Source: an uncultured Bacteroidales bacterium (lineage in GTDB: Bacteria > Bacteroidota > Bacteroidia > Bacteroidales > UBA932). From it: a stretch of DNA of 64,000 bases. Both the position numbers and the translations under genes were made by a program. How positions within the stretch are numbered: the stretch's first letter is position 1; each line of letters opens with the position of its first letter. This document shows, piece after piece, positions 34,185 to 46,771 of this stretch. Below the pieces are notes generated by a model, which saw nothing but the letters and a program-made list of their open reading frames with translations, was not told the DNA's origin and made no database searches. The DNA is taken from positions 1 to 64,000 of the forward strand of contig CALUTY010000001.1 of the NCBI GenBank assembly GCA_944323825.1. Direction: 5' to 3'.

Positions 34185-34347
34185 GCCGGAAAAGATTTCC
34201 GGCTATTCGCAAAAGCACGCGGAAACGCCCGTTTATGCTTTCGTCATCGAAAAATATTGAAATCCGGAAGATTCTTATTATCTTGTGAAGATTTTGTGCG
34301 AGTGAAAAGAAACCTGTAACCTGCCTTGAAAACTTTCAGAAAGTTTT
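34185..34347. other. korA-lacZ intergenic region with two perfect palindromes
   Basis: In the 331-base gap, GCCGGAAA-AGA-TTTCCGGC (34185-34203) and AAAACTTTC-A-GAAAGTTTT (34329-34347) are perfect inverted repeats. The second is 36 bases before the lacZ ATG and runs into TT. Either could be an operator or leader hairpin. No consensus promoter for lacZ is visible, and no gene is present. Confidence 0.45.
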
Positions 34348-34373
34348 TTGCCATTATTCATAATAATCCATAA

Positions 34374-37496
<3,123 letters not shown>

Positions 37497-37525
37497 TTAT
37501 AAACATACTGACTTATTGCAATAAA

Positions 37526-37568
37526 GGAACCCTGCCAAATTCCGTTCAACGGAATGGCAGGGTTCTTT
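37526..37568. terminator. Terminator between lacZ and the convergent PUL arm
   Basis: GAACCCTGCCA (37527-37537) pairs with TGGCAGGGTTC (37555-37565), with an inner stem ATTCCGTT/AACGGAAT. Ts follow on the plus strand. Confidence 0.8.
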
Positions 37569-37587
37569 GTATCATGATGGAGCTATG

Positions 37588-38589
37588 CTACTCTGTTTCC
37601 GAGCCTACGGGGCGGCTGAGAATGGTCACCTGAAACTGTTTCACCTCTTCGCTGCTCCCGAGATAGTTGGCATTCCTGCCCACGAAGACAGCCTGGTATG
37701 TACCCGGCTCATCGTATGTGTAGGAATAGGAATCCAGATAGTTCTGCATATTCTTCACCACGGTGCCCTGATCCGGAGTGGTGGAATTGAATCCCATCGG
37801 GGTGGAGAAAAGCCATCCCTCGCAATAATGGCCGATTTCAGAATAGCGGCCGCCGGCAAAAGTGATATCCTGATTGGTATCAAGCCTTATGCTGCCGTTT
37901 CCCTGACTGATATGATATGCATCAATGCTCTCGTCCATCATCACCGCAGTGCCGAACAAGGTCTCAAGATCATACTGCATGACATCCATACCCTCAATCT
38001 CCACAGTAAGAGTGCCGTTGACCCAATATGTGTCTATCCTGTCCTGCTCCTCGTCGGACATGCTCGGATGCCAGTAGAAAGCTATACAGAGATTGGAAAT
38101 ACAGTCCTCAATGTCCGTCGTGACAGGCAGGAACACATCCTGCTGCACTCCCGGGTCGTTGTATGCAATCTTTGTCCACCCCTGCATCCCTCCGTCATAC
38201 ATCTGCTGCACCAGCTGTCTGTCAGCGGCCCCGTCGTTACCGTTCAGCCCGGCAAAATCATTCGTATAATAGATGTCCAGAGCCTGGGTATCACTGCCGG
38301 AACGATGCTGAATCTGCAGGTCGAGGGTCATGGCGATAACATCCTCCTCAGGGATTTCATAACGGTTGCGGTTGGCATATTCATACCCTTCCTCCCCGCT
38401 GTAGAACACGAGATTGTCCGGGTTGCCCGATATGTTGAAACGGACAGGATCCCCGGCGAGGTAGGTATTAGACGCGTCCAGCGTCACATTATAGTCAATA
38501 TCCGAATATATGTTGGTCTGCTCACAGGCTGCAGCGGCAAGGCATGCTGCCAGAAAGAGCCCCGTATATTTCAATAGACGTCTGTTCAT
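37588..38589 (-). CDS. PUL surface lipoprotein, DUF5017-like, 333 aa
   Basis: The last gene of the susC/susD arm, the position usually held by a SusE-type surface glycan-binding lipoprotein. The ATG at 38589 gives M-N-R-R-L-L-K-Y-T-G...A-A-A-A-C-E with a lipid Cys near residue 23. An upstream GTG frame to 38622 would put 11 residues before the signal and is rejected. The N-terminal part resembles PKD-like sandwiches (A-G-D-P-V-R-F-N-I-S-G). A C-terminal PKD-like strand set ends E-P-G-T-Y-Q-A-V-F-V-G. The middle is galactose-binding-like. Length and layout suit DUF5017, but I cannot confirm the family by search. Expected to bind glycosaminoglycan chains. Confidence 0.6.
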   Translation of the reverse strand: MNRRLLKYTGLFLAACLAAAACEQTNIYSDIDYNVTLDASNTYLAGDPVRFNISGNPDNLVFYSGEEGYEYANRNRYEIPEEDVIAMTLDLQIQHRSGSDTQALDIYYTNDFAGLNGNDGAADRQLVQQMYDGGMQGWTKIAYNDPGVQQDVFLPVTTDIEDCISNLCIAFYWHPSMSDEEQDRIDTYWVNGTLTVEIEGMDVMQYDLETLFGTAVMMDESIDAYHISQGNGSIRLDTNQDITFAGGRYSEIGHYCEGWLFSTPMGFNSTTPDQGTVVKNMQNYLDSYSYTYDEPGTYQAVFVGRNANYLGSSEEVKQFQVTILSRPVGSETE

Positions 38590-38615
38590 ATCGATAAGCG
38601 TTTGCAAGTTCAATT

Positions 38616-40328
38616 CTACCACAAAGGATTCTGTACAAGTGCCTCGTTGACACCGAGCTCTATGGTCGGGATCGGCAGCACAATATGACGCTGCTGTACC
38701 GATGATGCCATGCTGCGCACCACATCGGAAGTGTTGCCGGTCCAGTCCGTGCTTTGCGAATCCGTAATATATCCTTTCATGCTCTCAACGAAGATGCCCC
38801 ATCTTATGAGATCATATTTGCGCAGCGACTCGAAACAAAGCTCCCTGCCCCGTTCATTACGGACAAAGTCCCGGAATGACGCGTAGTCTGAATATTCCGA
38901 AAAATCCCTTGTAGATATGCCTGCCCTGTCACGCACCTCCTTGACATAGTCATAGGCCTGTTGCGAAGGGGCGCCATTATATTCGTTGTATGCTTCTGCA
39001 TACATCAGCAGCACATCGGAATACCTGAGGATAGGATAATTGACCGGAGTATATGTTCCCCTGTCGCCCTTCACTCCCTCATAAATCGTCTCTCTCCTGT
39101 ATTTGCCGCAATTGCGTACTGCCTTGCAAATGGACGGATAATCGAATGTGGTCCTTGATGACTCCCTGTACGGGGTCTTGTCGACTCCGGCAGTCCACTC
39201 TTCTATCACCTGATTTCCCTGGCTCAATGTACCGCCCTGATAATTGTACGGGCACATGTTCCAGGCCTGGCGGGCATCCCAATGCGGATCTTCATCATCC
39301 TCAAGCTGAGCCTCATTGTCAGTTCTGTCCACATTCCAATACAAGTTCCACAACTTGAGGGAGCCGTTGTACTGCGCATATGAGAAGTTGCAGTTCACCT
39401 GGTCATAATTGCCGGTCGGCTGGCTCATCAGACCTATCAGGTCGCCGATACGGCCGTTGCTCCAGTTGTCGGAACTTGACCTGTTGCCGTAGAAGTCCGC
39501 CTCCCACATCGACTCATGGTATTCGGTGTCATATTCATCACTTATCATGTTGATGAACACCTGCGAATAGCTAGGATTGAGTCTGTGCAGCCCGCTCTGT
39601 ATCACGGAATCGGCATATTCCATGGCCTTTCCGTAATAATCATGCCTGTTTGCGCTGTTGCCGGACACGGTCTCCCCTGCCATAAACAGATAGACTCTCG
39701 CCAATATTCCCCACATTGTCGTCTTGGTCACCCTTGAAGGGGATTCAGTAAGGTCTGTATCCGCAAGATCCAGAGAAGCTTCCATCTCAGTCACAACCCA
39801 ACGGAGCACATCATACTGAGGGGTAGCCGGGCATGCCACATTGGATGGAGAGGTGGTGGCTTCCGTCCTCAGAGGCACATCTCCCCATGCCTGCGCAAGT
39901 ATGAAATAATAATAAGCCCTCAGGAAGCGTGCCTCGTTCCAATATTTGTGATCCGAATCATACTCGGAATCCGCAATGGCTTCCATGAACGAATTCGCAT
40001 TGCCTATACCCTTGTATATTTCAGTCCACGCATCATAGATTTCTGGAGAGCTGGCATCATGCTGATACCATACCGAATAATTGTTGGCCGTATTCCTGTT
40101 GTAATAGCACAGGTCGTCCGTGTTTGAAAGCATAAGGGAATAATAGTTCCCGTAAAAAGCCTCATTGTTGATGGCACCATACACTCCTGCAAGCCCATAG
40201 AGAACCTCTTCCTCTGAATTATAATATGTATCGTCCGTAATCACCTCCGGATCAACATCAAGGAAACTGCAGGACACCGCTCCGAGCATCAGAAGCAGTG
40301 AGGCTGATATATTTTTCAATTTCTTCAT
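38616..40328 (-). CDS. SusD/RagB-family glycan-binding lipoprotein, 570 aa
   Basis: The SusD-type lid of the SusCD importer, anchored to the outer membrane. The signal ends L-G-A-V-S-C (Cys20), followed by the usual S-F-L-D-V-D-P. The TPR helices and the C-terminal R-N-E-R-G-R-E-L-C-F-E-S-L-R-K-Y-D-L-I-R-W motif (near residue 500) are diagnostic of SusD. It lies 19 bases after susC and just upstream of the DUF5017-like gene. In this locus it should bind chondroitin/hyaluronan oligosaccharides for uptake. Confidence 0.95.
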   Translation of the reverse strand: MKKLKNISASLLLMLGAVSCSFLDVDPEVITDDTYYNSEEEVLYGLAGVYGAINNEAFYGNYYSLMLSNTDDLCYYNRNTANNYSVWYQHDASSPEIYDAWTEIYKGIGNANSFMEAIADSEYDSDHKYWNEARFLRAYYYFILAQAWGDVPLRTEATTSPSNVACPATPQYDVLRWVVTEMEASLDLADTDLTESPSRVTKTTMWGILARVYLFMAGETVSGNSANRHDYYGKAMEYADSVIQSGLHRLNPSYSQVFINMISDEYDTEYHESMWEADFYGNRSSSDNWSNGRIGDLIGLMSQPTGNYDQVNCNFSYAQYNGSLKLWNLYWNVDRTDNEAQLEDDEDPHWDARQAWNMCPYNYQGGTLSQGNQVIEEWTAGVDKTPYRESSRTTFDYPSICKAVRNCGKYRRETIYEGVKGDRGTYTPVNYPILRYSDVLLMYAEAYNEYNGAPSQQAYDYVKEVRDRAGISTRDFSEYSDYASFRDFVRNERGRELCFESLRKYDLIRWGIFVESMKGYITDSQSTDWTGNTSDVVRSMASSVQQRHIVLPIPTIELGVNEALVQNPLW

Positions 40329-40347
40329 GACAAATTCTCCTTAAACA

Positions 40348-43300
40348 TCAGAATGTGAATGACAGACCTGCAGTAAGACCAAAGGCCCTCGGATATGCCG
40401 ACCAGTCGAATCCTGGAGTCAGCACTGAATTCCTCGTGGAAACCTCCGGGTCAGGTCCCGAATACTTCGTCCATGTCCAGATGTTGTCCGCCGATACATA
40501 CACCCTCAATGTGTCGAAATGCATTTTCCTGAGCACCTTTCTCGGAAGAGTGTAGCCTAAGGAAATGTTTTTCAAACGCAGATAGGAGCCATCTTCAACA
40601 ACTCTTGACGAATATACGAACATCCCGTTGGCATTTATGGCAGGAATGTCGCTGTCCGGATTCTTGACGGAATCATACCTGTTCACATAGGTAGCAAACT
40701 GGTTGAGATTCGATATGTTGCCGTTCTCGAATATGAGGCGGTTCGCATTGAGGATGTCGTTGCCGTAGCTCCAAGTGAAGAAGATGTTGAGATCAAACCC
40801 GTAGAAATAGAAGGAGTTGCCAAAGCCGCCCGTGTGAAGCGGCTGACCGCAGCCTATGATGGTCCTGTCGTTGTCATCAATGATGCCGTCACCGTTGATG
40901 TCACTGTATTTCGGGTCTCCGGGCTTCACCGAATCCTTGCCTACGCTGGACATGTACGGTATGCCGTCCTTAAGATAGTTCCCGGTGAATTCGTCGGCCT
41001 TGTATGTGCCCTCGTAGACATAACCGTACATCATTCCTGACGGCTTCCCTACCTGGGTTATGTAAGGGTACTGGCTGTTGAACCTCTGTTCCCAATATAC
41101 TGAAGTCAAAAGGGACTGCTGGCCGCTGGTCAGGGCAGTCACCTTGTTGCGGTTGAAGGCAATGTTGAAGGATGTGGTCCACTGGAAATTCTTGTGGTTG
41201 ATATTAACTGTCTCCAGAGAAAGTTCCACACCGCTGTTGCGCATCGATCCTATATTCATCATCGCCGATTCATAGCCGGTGGAGGACGGCATCGTGGCCT
41301 GCAGCAGGAGGTCGTATGTATTCTTCATGTACCAGTCAGCCGTCAGTTTGATCCTGTCACCTTCAAAGAATGAAAGGTCAAGACCCACATTCCACTGTTC
41401 TGTGGTCTCCCATCTCAGGTCATCGTTGGCCATATTGGCAGGATAATAGCCAGACACGATCTCACCTCCGAACACATAGTCATATGAGTCACTGCTTCCC
41501 GGAGTGGTGGCTATCTGCGCATAGAAGTCATACGGAGTGGTGGTACGGTTGTTTCCAGTAAGTCCCCATGAGAGGCGCAGCTTTCCGTTCTTGAGCCAGC
41601 TGCTGTCCTTCAGCAGATCTTCCCTGTTGAAGTTCCATGCGAATGACCCTGACGGAAAATAGCCCCATTGGTTCCCAGGAGGGAACTTGGACGAGCCGTC
41701 GGCACGGAATGACGCCGTAAGATAATATTTGTATTTGTAGTTGTACTGCAGACGGAACAGTCCTGACATCATCCTCCAGTTGTATTCCCACGGGGTGACG
41801 GTCTGGTAGTTTCCGGTGTGCATCCCGTTCAGACCGAGGGCTTCGGTAGTCATGTTCGTGGATCTCGTACCCTTGTAGTCATTTGTCTGGCCCTGGAAAG
41901 TGATACCGGCAAGCAGGTTGAGATGATGCTTTCTCTTGATGTGCTTTGTCCATGTGAGAGTGTTCTCGTTCAGCCATGTCACCCAGTTGGTCCAGTAGAT
42001 TGCCCCGTTGATGCCATTTCCTGACGGGGAACGCTCATTCCCGGTGTAGGTCATGGAATTGTTGAACTCCTCCCTCCGACGGTTCTGGTAAGTGTAGGTG
42101 CCGGTGGTCTTGAACACAAGATCAGGAATGATGGTCCATGTAAGCCCCAGCTGCCCGTTGAGATAGTCCTGGACAGTCCTTCTGTATTCATTGCGGACGG
42201 ACAAGGCAGGGTTGAAGCGGTAGTCGCTGGCATCGGCAATCTGCTCGTCGAACGGAGAGTTAAGGAACTCGTCATCGGAGCCCTCATCCCATATAGGCTT
42301 TACCGGACGGTAGCCCCATACGGAATACATCAGCCATCCTGATGCGGATGACGACTGCTGTGCCGACGTCGGATTGGTCCCCTTAGTGATAGTGCGGGAA
42401 TAGTTGACATTAAGGTCGGCCTTAACCTTCTTGCCTATGTTCTGCGAGAAGTTGATCTTTCCCTGATATCTCTGGAAATTGGAATTGACAATGATTCCGT
42501 CCTGGTCAAGGACAGAAAAACTGGCATTGTAACGGTTGCCTGCCTCCTTGCTTCCTCCGGAAAGCGAAATGTTGTAGTTCTGCACGAATGCAGGCCTGTA
42601 TATCCTGTCCTGCCAGTCGTATGTCCTCACGTTCCTGTAGTCTTCAAGGGAATAAGTCTGCCCGTCATGTTCAAGGTAGATGTTCGTGCCTCCGGAAATG
42701 GCATACTTGTCCGTCTGGAAATCAACAAACTCGTATGCATCCATCAGATCCACCTTATTGGAGATCTCGTTGTAGGTCCACGAAGAGCTGAAATTGACTT
42801 TCGGCTTGCCTTCGATACCTTGTTTCGTGGTGATGACAATGACGCCGTTCGCTCCCCTCGCCCCATAAATGGCAGTTGCCGAGGCGTCCTTCAGGATGTC
42901 TATGGACTCGATGTCTGCTGAGTTCAGCGACAGAGCCATGGAACTCTCGGACGGGAACCCGTCAATGACATAAAGAGGTGCACTGCTCTGGGTCAGAGAG
43001 TTGTTGCCCCTGATGACGATGTTGGCCTCCGCACCGAGGGAACCGTCAGAAGTGGACACCACTACACCTGCCACCCGCCCGGTGAGCGCCTGGTCAAAAT
43101 TAGTTACAGGGGTCTTCATGACATCACCCATGTCCACCTTGCTAACCGAACCGGTAAGGTCACGCCTTGCCACCGACCCGTAGCCGATGCTCACCACCTC
43201 TGCGGCATCAAGCGAAAGCTGTTCTTCATTCAAGGTGACATTGATGACACTTCTCTTTCCCACAGGCTCCTGAACCTCTTCGAACCCGAGGCAGGAAAAG

Positions 43301-43521
43301 ACCAGGCTTGCGGACTGCGGTACGGAAATGGAATAGTTGCCGTCCATGTCGGAAACTGCACCGTTGGATGTGTTTCCTGACTCATAGACCGTTACAGCGA
43401 CAAGGGGCACACCGTTAGCATCCGTGATGCGGCCCGTGACCTGTATATTCTGTGCTGCAGCCCTTCCGGCCACCAGGAAGGAAAGGAGCAGCAGGACAAA
43501 TGATACTGTTAACCTATGCAT
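40348..43521 (-). CDS. SusC/RagA-family TonB-dependent transporter, 1057 aa
   Basis: An outer-membrane importer energised by TonB. A signal peptide (to ~residue 24) is followed by a carboxypeptidase-D-like domain (V-T-G-R-I-T-D-A-N-G-V-P-L, ~29-105). The TonB box/plug region comes next (V-S-I-G-Y-G-S-V-A-R-R-D-L-T-G-S-V), with Y-V-I-D-G-F-P and I-L-K-D-A-S-A-T-A-I-Y-G-A-R-G-A-N-G-V, both SusC hallmarks. A 22-strand barrel ends L-S-F-T-F. No N-terminal anti-sigma-interacting (STN) extension is present, so regulation by an ECF/anti-sigma pair is unlikely. It lies 60 bases after the PL8 gene, probably in one operon. Confidence 0.96.
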   Translation of the reverse strand: MHRLTVSFVLLLLSFLVAGRAAAQNIQVTGRITDANGVPLVAVTVYESGNTSNGAVSDMDGNYSISVPQSASLVFSCLGFEEVQEPVGKRSVINVTLNEEQLSLDAAEVVSIGYGSVARRDLTGSVSKVDMGDVMKTPVTNFDQALTGRVAGVVVSTSDGSLGAEANIVIRGNNSLTQSSAPLYVIDGFPSESSMALSLNSADIESIDILKDASATAIYGARGANGVIVITTKQGIEGKPKVNFSSSWTYNEISNKVDLMDAYEFVDFQTDKYAISGGTNIYLEHDGQTYSLEDYRNVRTYDWQDRIYRPAFVQNYNISLSGGSKEAGNRYNASFSVLDQDGIIVNSNFQRYQGKINFSQNIGKKVKADLNVNYSRTITKGTNPTSAQQSSSASGWLMYSVWGYRPVKPIWDEGSDDEFLNSPFDEQIADASDYRFNPALSVRNEYRRTVQDYLNGQLGLTWTIIPDLVFKTTGTYTYQNRRREEFNNSMTYTGNERSPSGNGINGAIYWTNWVTWLNENTLTWTKHIKRKHHLNLLAGITFQGQTNDYKGTRSTNMTTEALGLNGMHTGNYQTVTPWEYNWRMMSGLFRLQYNYKYKYYLTASFRADGSSKFPPGNQWGYFPSGSFAWNFNREDLLKDSSWLKNGKLRLSWGLTGNNRTTTPYDFYAQIATTPGSSDSYDYVFGGEIVSGYYPANMANDDLRWETTEQWNVGLDLSFFEGDRIKLTADWYMKNTYDLLLQATMPSSTGYESAMMNIGSMRNSGVELSLETVNINHKNFQWTTSFNIAFNRNKVTALTSGQQSLLTSVYWEQRFNSQYPYITQVGKPSGMMYGYVYEGTYKADEFTGNYLKDGIPYMSSVGKDSVKPGDPKYSDINGDGIIDDNDRTIIGCGQPLHTGGFGNSFYFYGFDLNIFFTWSYGNDILNANRLIFENGNISNLNQFATYVNRYDSVKNPDSDIPAINANGMFVYSSRVVEDGSYLRLKNISLGYTLPRKVLRKMHFDTLRVYVSADNIWTWTKYSGPDPEVSTRNSVLTPGFDWSAYPRAFGLTAGLSFTF

Positions 43522-43581
43522 CTGTAATGTAGTTAGTTGGATATATCAATAGACCGGAACATGTCCGGCCGGGGACTATTG

Positions 43582-46500
43582 TCATTTCTTCATCAGGCGG
43601 AACTCCACAGGCTGCCCGTCAAGACATGTAGCCGTAATCTCAGTCCTTCCCCCTTCGGATGACAGTTCAACATTCATGTAATTCCCGTCGAGGGAGTAAA
43701 CACCGTCAAGAACCACTTTCTTCAAAATCGGCTGGCTCGGCTGCGCCGTCGTATAACCCTTCTGTGTGATGCCGAGATCAGGGGTGCATATGCTCATGAC
43801 AGCTCCTCCCCCGTCAAGGGCATGTTCCATCACTATGGTCTCTGCATCTATGGACAGCACCGGAAGATACGGTCTGGAGTCCTTCCCTGAAGGCAGGGCG
43901 GCAAAAGATTCCGCCGATGCCGCACCGTCATATGCAGAATAGCATACATAGGCGGTGATCCCCGTGACATGGTCATTGACCACATGCGCTCCGCTGTCAT
44001 TCCTTATCACGGTATAAGGCAGGTTCCTGGAGTATCTGTTGACATCCTTCCCCGCCGGCCGGACAAGCATCATATATTCATAAGACGCATCCGAAGGAGA
44101 CACGCCGTGGTCTATATAGGCAGTGACGAAATCGCCTGTCCCGGTCTTCTTCTTGGTATCGGAAGGGGAAGTCTGGTTCTGCTTGAGCACCGTCAGCCCG
44201 GATGCATCCCTTATTATATAGGTATTCCCCTTCGTGTCCGTCAGCACGGCCTGGCCTCTGCCCTGGAAATGATAAGTCACAGGGAAGGCATCGAGCCATT
44301 CCTCATTCACATCCACCTCGGCATTCCTGTCGTCAAGGCGCAGCTGGTACAGAGTCGTTTCGGTAGGATATTGCGAATCATTGGATATGCCGCTGCCGAT
44401 GAACACTATTCTGTTGTCAAAGCAGAACACGCTTTTTGTAGCCGTGGCACCCGGGCAGAAATTCTGCCTGTCCCTTTCGACATAAGTGAATGCAAGCACA
44501 CCGTTCTTTCCATCAAGAGAAGAGACTCCCGGAAAACGGCTGTCGTTTCTTTCCATCAAAGTCCCCTTCAGCGGATTTTCAAGCATGTCAAAAGGCAGAT
44601 GTATAGTGGTGGCGCCAGGCACCCTGTTCCAGTCCCAGCCCTCCTGGGAAAATCCGCTGGCCTCGGCGGATACGGGATTCCCCGAACCTATCAGCTGGGC
44701 CGAGCCATAGCTCTGGTAACGGCCGTATCTGTTGTCTGCAGCATATATTTCCGAACTCCACACATCGGAGTTGTATGCCTTCAGGACAAGCATCCAGTTG
44801 TCCCTCCTGTGGATGCCCATAGCCCCGTAATTCAGCACGAAAAATCCCTGCGGAGCTCCTGAAGCGGTGATTCCGGCCTTCCTTATTTCAGCAGCAAGCT
44901 CTTCGTCCGGCGCCCCGAGATAAAGGTATGCCCCTCCCAACTCAGGATCGGCCGCCATGCCGGAACCGGTGAGATCGCCGAGAAGCGCGAGGCTGGCAAA
45001 GGCATTGATGTCAGCCTTCGGTATGAAGCCGTTGAACGGGTGCCTTCCGCAGACGCCGAGCCCCCAGTCCGTGAGATTGCAATAGTCACGCATTGTCAGC
45101 AGGGCATGTTTGAAACATTTCCGTGCATCCTCGTCTATCGTAAAATCCGTCCCTGCCGTGCAGCGGCAATAGTCGCCGAGAGCAGCGAAGGCGCCCACCG
45201 AATAAGCCGGGTAAAGCCCTCCGTGATGGAACGAAGTGCCGTCCGGCTTGATCCCGCCCAATGTGCCAGGAGAATAGCCAAGAGAGCCGGAAAGCCATAC
45301 TCCGAGAGCCTTCATCTTGGCATAGCGGACATCGTCCGAAGGATTCATCATGGCAGCCACCAGCTTACATTCCAGAAGAGTATGCCAGCTGTCCAGCATC
45401 TCGTCCCTTCCTTTCTGGAAAGGCAGCCTCGTCTCGGCAAGGCCGCTCCAATACTCCAGCACCCTCACATATTCGTCAGTCTTGCCTGCAGCAGCTATTT
45501 CCTTGCGCAGCAGCCACATCCCCTTGTAGAGTTCCCTGACCTGATAACCGTAATGGTGGTTGGTCCCCTGTCCGCTTCCGAACGCGAAGCCCTGGTCTAT
45601 GGCATGGTCCATCGCCGTGAACACCTTGTCAAGATTGGCCCTGTTGCCGGTATAGAACCAGTCCTGGGCATAATAATAGACCAGCTGTCCGATGTACCTT
45701 ATCCTCATTTCCCCGAGGGAATTGTTGAATTCGTCGTCACTCAGGAGCGGCGCCCCCGTAACCGAACCGTCTGGCAACCGCTTCAAACCATATTTCACAT
45801 ACGAATCATCAGCCCTTTTCAGCAGCGTGTTCTTCACATAGGCGGCGCTTGAAAGCCCTCCGGCCATCATCTTGTCAATCCTTTCCTCCACTGCCGAAAG
45901 CATTGCCTTCTGCTCTTCCCCGACAGGTTCAGCCTGAAGTTCCGGATACTGCTCCCATTCCCACAGGCGGCACCAGTGCCACATGTTCCGGGCAAGGTGA
46001 TTGTTGTTGTCCGGAATCTGCATGTCCGGAGTAATCTGGTCATGCAGCTTTACCGTACGGAACGAAAGCCTGTCGACATATATGGTGCCTGCCGGGACGG
46101 AAGGCGGGGTCGACACAGTCATCTTCGACACGTTCACGGGACGGTCAGCCACCTTCAGGTCACCGTAGTACCTCCCGTCCGGAAGATGCATGTCGATATA
46201 CTTTATCCATGCGGTGCGCCATCCCCTGAAATTCATGTTGAAGTCAAAATGGCAGATCTCGCCGTCATTCCAGTCCTTGAATGTGAAGCGCAGCGGGGCA
46301 TCCATAGGGACAGTATTGTATATCCAGACCATGATTCCAGCCCCGTTCACTTTCATGGAAGCCTCGATTGCAAGGAAATCATTGAAGACCAGTTCCGACT
46401 GGCCCGTCCAGGAAAATTTCAAGGAATTTGCCCCGTCCTTGAACCGTTCTCCAGAAGACGTCACCTCCCCGTTTCCGTTAACAGTCACGAAAGCAGGCAC

Positions 46501-46596
46501 GCCGTCCTCAAAGCCATATTGGGCGTTGACAGCCGCATTTGACCTCATTGACAGCATGATAAGCGGAAGCATAAGAAATATTGCAATTTTCCTCAT
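43582..46596 (-). CDS. Polysaccharide lyase family 8, chondroitin sulfate ABC lyase-like, 1004 aa
   Basis: Cleaves chondroitin/dermatan sulfate or hyaluronan by beta-elimination to unsaturated disaccharides. It has a signal peptide (M-R-K-I-A-I-F-L...S-N-A-A) and an N-terminal jelly-roll. The alpha/alpha toroid carries F-H-H-G-G-L-Y-P-A-Y, giving His458 and Tyr465 at the 7-residue spacing of known ABC lyases. Arg518 sits in C-G-R-H-P, and Glu616 lies in W-S-S-E-I-Y near the start of the beta domains. Length is close to the ~1000 of Bacteroides enzymes. The frame extends upstream to 46650, but the signal peptide and a promoter set the start at 46596. First gene of the minus arm. Confidence 0.9.
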   Translation of the reverse strand: MRKIAIFLMLPLIMLSMRSNAAVNAQYGFEDGVPAFVTVNGNGEVTSSGERFKDGANSLKFSWTGQSELVFNDFLAIEASMKVNGAGIMVWIYNTVPMDAPLRFTFKDWNDGEICHFDFNMNFRGWRTAWIKYIDMHLPDGRYYGDLKVADRPVNVSKMTVSTPPSVPAGTIYVDRLSFRTVKLHDQITPDMQIPDNNNHLARNMWHWCRLWEWEQYPELQAEPVGEEQKAMLSAVEERIDKMMAGGLSSAAYVKNTLLKRADDSYVKYGLKRLPDGSVTGAPLLSDDEFNNSLGEMRIRYIGQLVYYYAQDWFYTGNRANLDKVFTAMDHAIDQGFAFGSGQGTNHHYGYQVRELYKGMWLLRKEIAAAGKTDEYVRVLEYWSGLAETRLPFQKGRDEMLDSWHTLLECKLVAAMMNPSDDVRYAKMKALGVWLSGSLGYSPGTLGGIKPDGTSFHHGGLYPAYSVGAFAALGDYCRCTAGTDFTIDEDARKCFKHALLTMRDYCNLTDWGLGVCGRHPFNGFIPKADINAFASLALLGDLTGSGMAADPELGGAYLYLGAPDEELAAEIRKAGITASGAPQGFFVLNYGAMGIHRRDNWMLVLKAYNSDVWSSEIYAADNRYGRYQSYGSAQLIGSGNPVSAEASGFSQEGWDWNRVPGATTIHLPFDMLENPLKGTLMERNDSRFPGVSSLDGKNGVLAFTYVERDRQNFCPGATATKSVFCFDNRIVFIGSGISNDSQYPTETTLYQLRLDDRNAEVDVNEEWLDAFPVTYHFQGRGQAVLTDTKGNTYIIRDASGLTVLKQNQTSPSDTKKKTGTGDFVTAYIDHGVSPSDASYEYMMLVRPAGKDVNRYSRNLPYTVIRNDSGAHVVNDHVTGITAYVCYSAYDGAASAESFAALPSGKDSRPYLPVLSIDAETIVMEHALDGGGAVMSICTPDLGITQKGYTTAQPSQPILKKVVLDGVYSLDGNYMNVELSSEGGRTEITATCLDGQPVEFRLMKK

Positions 46597-46622
46597 CCGT
46601 GTTTCATTTTTATTCAAAATGA

Positions 46623-46653
46623 CAAATTTATCAAGTTTTTCATCATTCACAAA
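46623..46653 (-). promoter_or_regulatory. Consensus promoter of the minus arm (PL8-susC-susD)
   Basis: On the minus strand, TTTG (46653-46650), 19 bases, TAAATTTG (46630-46623): an exact consensus with a predicted leader of about 20 bases. Confidence 0.75.
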
Positions 46654-46665
46654 CAGACTTACAAT

Positions 46666-46681
46666 AAATTATGGATAATTT
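46666..46681. promoter_or_regulatory. Perfect palindrome between the divergent PUL promoters
   Basis: AAATTAT-GG-ATAATTT, 7-bp arms, lies between the two -33 elements and overlaps the plus-strand one by 2 bases. It is placed to serve as a shared operator. AT-rich palindromes can arise by chance, so the role is inferred. Confidence 0.4.
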
Positions 46682-46710
46682 TGATTTTCATTAAACATTA
46701 TTTATATTTG
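46680..46710 (+). promoter_or_regulatory. Consensus promoter of the plus arm (GH88-PL8-sulfatase...)
   Basis: TTTG (46680-46683), 19 bases, TATATTTG (46703-46710): exact consensus, 61 bases before the GH88 ATG. Confidence 0.75.
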
Positions 46711-46771
46711 TTTTTTGTCGTGAACGGTAACAAATGTATAAATGAACATATTACAGACATAACAAACGGAA

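Noticed and set aside
46597..46650. 18-codon extension of the first PL8 protein
   Set aside because: It would put a charged segment before a good signal peptide and overlaps the -7 element of the minus-arm promoter.
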